Shown here piece by piece: positions 57,775-64,000 of a stretch of 64,000 nt of DNA. Origin of the DNA: Actinostola sp. cb2023 (taxonomy: Eukaryota > Cnidaria > Anthozoa > Actiniaria > Actinostolidae); contig JAUJYZ010000379.1 of the NCBI GenBank assembly GCA_033675265.1, forward strand, positions 1-64,000, in the 5' to 3' direction. Positions within the stretch are counted from its first letter, which is position 1. Each line of letters begins with the position of its first letter. The notes under the pieces were generated by a model. The model made no database searches and was not told the DNA's origin. It saw nothing but the letters and a program-made list of their open reading frames with translations. Position numbers and translations under genes: made by a program.

Positions 57775-58021
57775 GGTATATTACAAAGCTAATATTTTTA
57801 TTGTGATGTATGGATGCAATAAATTAAAATATTTGCCAATTAACAGGTTTTTATTTTTATTTTCAGCTGCCGATTTCATAAACAATTTACGGGGAAGTGG
57901 GGGGAATTATATTAGTATTCAGTTTTAATATATTTGTTTTCTTTCACTAATACGAAAAGTACTAAAATGGAGTACAAACACTAAAAGCATGCAATGATTT
58001 AAACTGAATAGAAGACAATAC

Positions 58022-58124
58022 AGAGTGATGGCACTTAACCCGTGATACAGATATTAGCCAAGTAGATATTAGTTACATTTACTAACTATTAGATTTTGTT
58101 TCACGGGTTAAGTGCCATCACTCT
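58022..58124. mobile_element. MITE nested in the PIF1 transposon
   Basis: AGAGTGATGGCACTTAACCC and GGGTTAAGTGCCATCACTCT are exact inverted ends. Confidence 0.85.
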
Positions 58125-58135
58125 AATCAGCATAC

Positions 58136-58281
58136 AGCGATTCCAATAAATCTGGGCCCTACTAATTAGCCGTCAGTGTTTATTAGATGTAAAGGAACAA
58201 AAAGAAAAAACAAAGAGTGAGTGTCTAATTGTGTGTATTGGTATAGTTAGTAATGCCCGGGTATGTAATTGGAATCATTCT
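58136..58281. mobile_element. MITE, AGTGATTCCAATAAA family, copy 1
   Basis: AGCGATTCCAATAAATCTGGG and TAATTGGAATCATTCT (as mirrored ends). The same core (TAATTAG, CAGTGTTTATTAGATG, GGAACAA) is present inverted at 62217-62331. Confidence 0.75.
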
Positions 58282-58354
58282 AATTTAGCACTAGTGCTAC
58301 ATTCTATTTACGTTGCACACTTTTAGTGTTTGTAAGCTTTAGCTATGCCAGGGT

Positions 58355-58460
58355 CCTGTTACTCAAACGTGGTTAACACTAACCCAGGCTAAATATAGCA
58401 ATTCTGGCTATTTGATTGGATGACAGGCTATATTTAACCCTGGGTTAGCATTAACCCACT
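58355..58460. repeat. small inverted repeat
   Basis: GTTAACACTAACCCAGG and CCTGGGTTAGCATTAAC pair, with GCTAAATATAG/CTATATTTA inside; probably a short MITE. Confidence 0.6.
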
Positions 58461-58665
58461 TCCTAGCAACTGGATGCTGCAGAGCAGCATTCATTTATAC
58501 GTGCCAGAAATATTTTTAAACATGATGTTTAAAAATTTGAGTGAAAAAAATAAATGTATTTATTACAAGTGGATATTAATATTTCTTGTTAATATTATTT
58601 CTTGTTATTATTATTTCTTGTTATTATTACATTGGATTTATTGTTATTATGAAAATGATAAATAT

Positions 58666-59707
58666 TTAATTTATAAAATCAATAAAGTGGTTAATTTCTA
58701 TATCATGATCTGACTCGTTCTTCCTATAGCTACGACAATTTTGTTTAAGTGTAACACAATTTCGACATTTCATTTCGTGTGTATTGTAACTCAAAATAGA
58801 TAAACAGTTTCTTGCTCGATGCCTGATAGACTGAGTCTTGATGCCTTGATCGTCACACATTTCCCAGTGTTCAGTAATACCATGGGCATGGGCATGGGCA
58901 TTCCCTTGCACAGTTTTTGGACTGTTGACTTCAAACTCAAAGCCTTTGCATAGTGGTACCTCGGCACAAAATTCAAATACATTGTCAAGAAATTGTTTTG
59001 ATAAACCTTGAACATTATCTAGATCAAGTGCAACCTCGTTTGACATCACATTCACAGAGAACTTGATAGTTAAATCTTGACATACACGTAGTTCTCTCAC
59101 CATTTTTTTACCGTCGCAAAGATCGTCACTTACCGTTATAATCATCCACTGAATTGCCTCTGTTGACTTCTTGTTCACCGTCCACGACATGACCGAGGTT
59201 GAAGGCTTTGGAGGATTACAAGAATTCAAAATTTGACCCCATTCTAGCGGGAAAGGCTCACTTATTCTTGCTAAATTTGTATACACCCAACATCTTTTCA
59301 TTCCGCTGTTAGTCGGTAATGTCTTCTGCTCTCTCTTTCCGAATGGAAATAACTTCTTAATCACACGTCCCAATTCTTTATCTCGGTTGTTTACTTTATC
59401 TTTATGTGGTGAAGTCCTCAATTCCTCTTCAATTGCCTCTTCAATTTTGTCCAGCTGCACCGAGTGACCAACACTTTTATAATATAAAATACAATAAAAT
59501 ACAATTGACACTTAAAATAATTTTGTTTTACCATACTTTTATAATATGTTTGCCACAACCTGTACGAAGCACCATAAATGTTTGTACACACAAATATGTA
59601 GTTTTAAAACCCTTTCACTCGCTTTTTAAAAGCTGAAATCAGAAATATAAAACCTACCATGCATTAACAGATAATTCTCTGGTGGTAGAAATACTCTCCA
59701 TCGCCAT
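58666..59707 (-). CDS. unknown protein of the PIF1 transposon (second gene)
   Basis: Two exons proposed on the minus strand: 59707-59658 (ATGGCGATGG start, ends ATG/GTAGGT) and 59473-58666. They join in frame for 285 codons. The downstream exon is certain as an ORF; the first exon is inferred from splice consensus. Composition is protein-like: an acidic/basic N-terminal region (LDKIEEAIEEEL), then WVYTNL..PFPLEWGQIL near the middle, and a C-terminal block with Cys pairs (MKCRNCVTLKQNC) preceded by basic IRHRARNC. The Cys spacing could bind zinc. I do not recognise a family and see no catalytic triad of a known transposase. As the only other gene in the element it is the main candidate for end recognition or integration (inference). 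Confidence 0.65.
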
Positions 59708-59775
59708 TTGGTTTCTTTTTAAAAGAATATATCGAGATGGAAAATGTTTGAAGTTATAGAAAATGGCGGTGTTTG

Positions 59776-59834
59776 TGATGACGTTTTGATGACCTCAGCT
59801 GACGTTTCTTAGGCGTCACCACGACGTCACCACG
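59776..59834. promoter_or_regulatory. subterminal ACGTCA cluster, right
   Basis: TGACGTT, GATGACC, CTGACGTTT, GCGTCACC and ACGTCACC within 60 bp, upstream of the minus-strand gene. This mirrors the left-hand cluster in position and motif. Confidence 0.4.
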
Positions 59835-59848
59835 TATATGTGAACAAT

Positions 59849-60134
59849 CTTCGGAAGGCAAAATCCGACTACTTCACGGAAAAGTGCACCATGTACTCGC
59901 GGCGAGCTCGCGGCGCACATCAGGCCATCACGTGACTGGAGTTTCATACCTTGTATAAATATACACATACACTGCGGGACGCGCGGGATGCACACAGGAA
60001 GCCCAACATAGGACATTACTCAGCACAGGGAACCCAATATATAAATGCGCGCGCTCTACCACAGGAAGCCCATCAAAAAAAAAAAATTTTTTGAATTATT
60101 TAGTAGCCTCAAAAGCAATGGTTGGGCTGCCTGT
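59849..60134. repeat. right long terminal inverted repeat
   Basis: Mirror of the left repeat: CAAAATCCGACTACTTCACG, GAAAAGTGCACCATGTACTC, AGTTTCATACCTTG, GCGCGCGCTCTACCACAGG (split), TTTAGTAGCCTCAAAAGC. It ends 51 bp before the start codon of SDR copy C. Confidence 0.85.
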
Positions 60135-60185
60135 GTATATGCGGTTGGTAATGTGTCCGTCGCGTGACATATATCATGTTACAAG

Positions 60186-62616
60186 ATGGACCCTCTTGTG
60201 TACTACCTTGCACCAGTTGTCTTGGTCGTAATTGTATGGTTATTTTACCTGCTCAATCATGATATTAAAGTGTCTGGTCTTCAGAACAAGTGTGTAGTGA
60301 TCACTGGATGTGATACTGGTTTTGGTCATCAATTAGCGATGACTTTAGATGCCTTGGGTGTTCGTGTGTTTGCTGGCTGTTTGACGGAGAAAGGACAACA
60401 CGAATTACAAGACAAATGCTCTCACAGACTCCAAACTATCAGAATGGATGTCACCAAGTCAGAAGATATTCAGAGGTGTTTTGAGCGTGTGAAAAGCTTT
60501 CTGGAGACTGTGGATAACACAGGTATATGTATTTCGTAATGGAGGTGTCGTTAATAAGTATTTAAAGTAAGGAAGGAAGGAAGTAGTAAAGAGCTGCCAG
60601 GAAGTTATATGCATGCAGTGATGTAGTCGATCGTCTCTCGACCCGAGCGAAAATCCCGGAGAAAATAATTTTATATGCAAACGATGGAAACCTTTGGTGC
60701 AACCTTATCCTGTATAAATTCCAGGATGTGGTTTCATGACCGAATCTAGAAAATTCTGGTGTGACTGAGCCCCGTTTCATACGTCGCGCTGTTGTCGTGC
60801 CGCACCTAATTCAGGCGTGCCGAACTTAATTGATTCAGACGTCGAACTTTTCTTGTACCAAATACAAACTACAGTCAACTCTCCGCTATTAAACGGACAC
60901 TCTCGTAAGCGGACAGCTCTACTTACGGACACCTTTTCAAATCCCCGTTTTACCTCGCAGTCAAACTCTGTATTACACATTCCCGTAAGCTGACACTCTC
61001 TCGTAAGCGGACGCGGACACTTTTGAAAATGAAAATTGGATTTTTCTTTTGTTTACGCTCTCTCGTAAGCGGACACAAGCGGATATAATAATGGACTTTC
61101 GGCAATGGAATTTGTCTTTAATTTGCAATAAATCAACAAAAATATGACCTTTTACAGAGCAACAGAACAGTGGGGATCGGTTTTGTCAAATCTCCATTTG
61201 TCCGCGGGGAAGCAAGGTGTACGGTTCAGTTGCTATTTTTCTCTACCGATTAAAACGTAATTAACTCTCCCGTAAGCGGACATCCACGGCCCTATTTTTC
61301 TTTGGTGTCCGCTTACGGGAATAGTTCTCATAAGCGGACTGGACACTTTTTTCAATTCCCGAGGGTGACCGCTTACGAGAGAGTTGACTGTATTAGGTTC
61401 GGCACGACAAAAGCGCGACGTATGAAACGGGCCCGAGACATTTTAATAAATTATTGTGTCTATGTAGTCCTATGGGGTGTGGTTAACAATGCTGGTATTG
61501 CCCAAGCTCCTGGACCAGTAGAGTGGGTTTCTATTCAGGATATGAAGAAAGTCTTTGATGTAAATGTGTGGGGTCTGCTTGATGTCACGAAGACGTTCTT
61601 ACCGCTACTGAAGAAGAGTAAAGGTCGAATTGTTAATGTTGCTAGTATTTTTGGGAAAATTGCAAATGCAGGTTTGTCATTTTAACCATTTGGATTTCCT
61701 CTTATCAACTTCTATCTTTCCTTTCCAAGTTTTCTTCTTGTTCCTACCATAGGTGGAGGTGCCTACTCAGCGTCAAAGTATTCAGTACAGAGTTACTCTG
61801 ATGTACTGCGTCGTGAACTACAACATTTTGGAGTAACCGTTCACATTATCGAACCTGGCTTCTTCCAAACTCAAATAACAGACACTAGAAGAAGAGTGCA
61901 AAGCATTGAACGAGTATGGAACAATCTTAGTCAAGAAATGAGAGAAGAGTACGGCCAAGAATACTTTGATCAATGTATGTAGACATAGGCAAGGAACCTG
62001 GAATTTTCCAAATTGTGTTACTAAATTGTCATACAATTTCATTATCATTGTAGAGTGCAAACCATATGTCCGTGAAACAATACTAACTAATTAGTACTAA
62101 ATAGCACTGATGAAACAATAGAAAACAATGGAGATAACACTATTTAGTAATAGTACTATTTCACGGACATATGGCTTGCACTCTATAACAGTATCTGTTA
62201 ATTATAAGCCATCATTAGTGATTCCAATAAACCTAGGCATTACTAACTACACCAATACACACTCTCTTGTTCCTTTCCATCTAATAAACACCGACAGCTA
62301 ATTAGTAGTGCCCAGGTTGATTGGAATCACTCTAATAACAAGATTGCTACACATAAAGTAGCCACACTGTCATGTCTGTTTTCTTTCTTAAACAGATGTT
62401 GTACGGGTACAAAATGTATGCAGTTCCTGTCCAGAAATCACACCAGTCATCCAAGCTATGGAACATGCCCTCACCTCCACCTGTCCTAAGCTACGATACA
62501 TAGTCGGATGGGACAACTGGCTGTTATATAGCTGGCTTGCACTCCTCCCCTCTGGGGTACAAGATTGTTTTCTTGAACTTATTACAGCTCTGAGACAGAA
62601 GCTCACCGCAAACTAA
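60186..62616 (+). CDS. SDR9C-type short-chain dehydrogenase, copy C
   Basis: Exons 60186-60522, 61468-61671, 61753-61974 and 62396-62616 give 327 codons plus stop with consensus splice sites. It has the same anchor, TGCDTGFG, NNAG, Ser and YSASK motifs as copy A. Exon 2 carries one extra codon and IAQAPGPVEW in place of IDIPGLVDW, and Ser lies in VNVASIFG. Exon 1 differs from copy A at only a few bases. The upstream DNA shared by A and B (ACCACAGAGTTGGGTTCCC) is absent; instead the PIF1 transposon ends 51 bp upstream, so the original promoter was cut off or this copy begins from transposon or other sequence. Likely an ER retinol/steroid dehydrogenase; substrate unknown. Confidence 0.88.
60771..61431. 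mobile_element. MITE carrying a second MITE (SDR C intron 1)
   Basis: Outer ends CCCGTTTCATACGTCGCGC and GCGCGACGTATGAAACGGG with inner GTCGTGCCG/CGGCACGAC. The pogo-like element 60870-61392 is inserted in its middle. Confidence 0.8.
60870..61392. mobile_element. pogo-like MITE with CTCTCGTAAGCGGACA units
   Basis: TACAGTCAACTCTCCGC and GAGAGAGTTGACTGTA are mirrored with TA at each end. TCTCGTAAGCGGACA recurs in direct and inverted orientation at least eight times. Confidence 0.8.
62052..62184. mobile_element. MITE, AGAGTGCAAACC family, copy 2 (SDR C intron 3)
   Basis: AGAGTGCAAACCATATGTCC and ACATATGGCTTGCACTCT; inverted twin of 30881-31024. Confidence 0.85.
62217..62331. mobile_element. 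MITE, AGTGATTCCAATAAA family, copy 2 (SDR C intron 3)
   Basis: AGTGATTCCAATAAACC and GGTTGATTGGAATCACT; inverted relative of 58136-58281. Confidence 0.75.
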
Positions 62617-63068
62617 TGCACGATACCTGCATGCTAATATTACATAATGCTGACTGTCAAGTTTATTAATCTTCTTGCAACATACAATGATTGATAAAAT
62701 TAACATTTGGAATACGAAACTCTTTTATCCAACTAAACTAGAGTGAAGAAACCTCATATCAAACACAAATACCAAGTGTGAACTCACACAAATCATAATC
62801 AACTGAAATACAGCATAATTATTATCATTAGCTCAGTCTAATAGAACAATGCATGCAAAGTCACGACATTAACTATAATAATCATTCAAAGAATGTTTAA
62901 ATGTACCAATATTATAGATTTCTATTAATAGTAAATAAACAGTATAGATCCATTACACTTCTGTAATTTGAACAAGTACGCATATCTGTGTAGTTTATAA
63001 CCCGTGTCTAGCAATGTGCTAATAAACAATCTTCGTCATCATAACATGACAACTTTGCCTAGTTTGTT
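62617..63068. other. intergenic, convergent 3' ends
   Basis: Separates the stop of SDR copy C (plus) from the stop of eIF5 (minus). The first 90 bp match the 3' flank of SDR copy B (54061-54150), so the B/C duplication includes the 3' UTR. No gene. Confidence 0.6.
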
Positions 63069-63305
63069 TTATATGTCATCAATGTCTATGTCATCTTCAT
63101 CATCACGTTGTGCCTGGGGTTTCTTCTTGTCGTCCTTGACAACAGTGAGTTGCTCTGCCTTGTTGTCATAAACCAACTCATCCTCGTCATCTTCATCATC
63201 TCCACTGGATTCCTCTTCTTCAGCTTGTTTAAGCCATTCTATGAAAGGCTTGACTTTGTCATGGATTTGACTGGAGACTTCTTTCGTGACATACTTCTTA
63301 GAAAC
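63069..63305 (-). CDS. EIF5: eIF5 (translation initiation factor 5), last coding exon
   Basis: A minus-strand exon of 79 codons including the stop, entered through TTTTTTCCAG. It reads VSKKYVTKEVSSQI, then KPFIEWLKQAEEEESSG, an acidic stretch and the terminus DDIDIDDI. This is the very end of the W2 (HEAT-type) domain and the acidic tail of eIF5, the GTPase activator of eIF2 in start-codon selection. The W and acidic residues of this region (AA-box) mediate binding to eIF2-beta and eIF3 in known eIF5. The upstream exons lie beyond the window end; 63306-64000 is intron. Confidence 0.9.
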   Translation of the reverse strand, partial: VSKKYVTKEVSSQIHDKVKPFIEWLKQAEEEESSGDDEDDEDELVYDNKAEQLTVVKDDKKKPQAQRDDEDDIDIDDI

Positions 63306-63390
63306 CTGGAAAAAAGAGAAACATTAATGATTTATATAGGAAGGTAGAAAATTGTAATAGTTGAAGAGAGCAATGCCACGAGTGTGCCAA

Positions 63391-63811
63391 TTAGCCATTA
63401 CCGAAACGAGCAGGGGACTGGGACCATGTCCGTAAAACTAATTCAATTTGAAACTAGCAAAATTGGGCATCATTTTCTGAGAGAGCAGATCAAACTTAGC
63501 TTGTCTGCAAAGTTTGGTGAACTTCGGCTTAATATTGACGATGCTAGAGGGCATCAAAGATGTCTATTTTCCCATACAAACTTTCTGTAATTTTTTGACG
63601 TTGTCCATCCAAACCATACATTCACTGTAAATTTTGGATGGACAACACAAATTCAAAATGTTATAATTCCAACAGAATTCGCTCAATTCACATCAAACTT
63701 TGCACAGATGTTAATTTCAACATGCTCTTTCACGTCATGAACTTAATTTCGTGATTACATTAATTCTAATAAACTCATTCCCAGTCCCCTGCTCGATTTG
63801 GTAGTGGCTAA
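63391..63811. mobile_element. MITE in the eIF5 intron
   Basis: TTAGCCATTACCGAAACGAG, AGGGGACTGGGA and their mirrors TCCCAGTCCCCT, CTCGATTTGGTAGTGGCTAA bound the element. CAAAGTTTGGTGAA and CATCAAACTTTG are also mirrored inside. Confidence 0.8.
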
Positions 63812-64000
63812 TGTCTGGGAAGTCTGTTTTGCAACTGATTATAATAGCTCATCATGAATATAAAGGTTGTGTGATGAGGCAAAGGACAATGTTAGTATGT
63901 TGGACTTTTCATCTTGGCAGTCCAAAGTTCTATCGTTTATTTTTTGTGTTCCCAGGCAAACACCTTATACGGTAACTCTCCCACAACAAACAACGTGTGA

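Larger units (their letters stand above)
55608..60134. mobile_element. 4.5-kb PIF1-helicase transposon with long TIRs
   Basis: Termini ACAGGCAGCCCAACC and GGTTGGGCTGCCTGT are exact mirrors, flanked by GTATATGC at 55600-55607 and 60135-60142 (8-bp duplication; a 6-bp TATATG reading is also possible with ends shifted by one base). Inverted repeats extend to about 56046 on the left and 59849 on the right, with a gap of about 150 bp in the right arm. Contents: a PIF1-like helicase gene (plus), zinc-knuckle sequence downstream, two nested MITEs, and a two-exon unknown gene (minus) converging on the helicase. No DDE, HUH, tyrosine or serine recombinase motif was recognised. The deletion derivative at 30045-30577 has the same ends. 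The superfamily is undetermined. Confidence 0.85.

Noticed and set aside
55608..60134. Helitron
   Set aside because: There is no Rep/HUH domain, and the element has long inverted repeats and a target duplication, which Helitrons lack.

Overview
This is AT-rich animal DNA. It carries spliced nuclear genes with consensus GT-AG introns, tRNA-derived SINEs, many short inverted-repeat transposons (MITEs) and several kilobase-scale minisatellites. The protein set (CLPTM1, LCLAT1, eIF5, SDR9C-type dehydrogenases) is metazoan. The repeat style suggests a non-vertebrate, perhaps a sponge or cnidarian; that placement is a low-confidence inference. No bacterial operon, CRISPR array or rRNA gene was seen.

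Layout. 1-9.9 kb is gene-free repeat territory: a SINE, a 1.2-kb hAT-like element, a 108-bp satellite, foldback MITEs and a 2.4-kb, 18-bp minisatellite. 9.98-14.81 kb (minus) is a three-exon LCLAT1-type acyltransferase. It is arranged head to head, with 177 bp between start codons, with an intronless HHxxxDG (condensation-domain-like) acyltransferase at 14.99-16.56 kb (plus). Two near-identical relatives follow: one split by a 984-bp inverted-repeat insertion (22.07-24.63 kb) and one frameshifted (27.20-28.78 kb, minus). 29.09-31.08 kb is a stack of nested MITEs grown around a 17-bp minisatellite. 31.18-44.92 kb (plus) is a complete 13-exon CLPTM1 gene whose introns are filled with minisatellites and transposons. 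46.70-62.62 kb (plus) holds three tandem four-exon SDR9C-type dehydrogenases (A, B, C) whose first exons are almost identical while the remaining exons have diverged; B has a frameshift. The last exon of eIF5 lies on the minus strand at 63.07-63.31 kb.

The most unusual object is a 4.5-kb transposon at 55.61-60.13 kb, between SDR copies B and C. It has long terminal inverted repeats, an 8-bp target duplication, a single-exon PIF1-family helicase with zinc-knuckle sequences downstream, and an opposing ORF for a Cys-containing protein I do not recognise. No transposase was recognised. A 533-bp derivative with the same ends and its own 8-bp duplication lies at 30.05-30.58 kb, so the family has been mobile. 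The autonomous-looking copy ends about 50 bp upstream of the start codon of SDR copy C.

Functional theme: LCLAT1 and the HHxxxDG proteins are lipid or alcohol acyltransferase types, and SDR9C enzymes oxidise or reduce retinoids and steroids. Whether these neighbours share a pathway cannot be told from sequence. All exon boundaries were read by eye from splice consensus and protein similarity.
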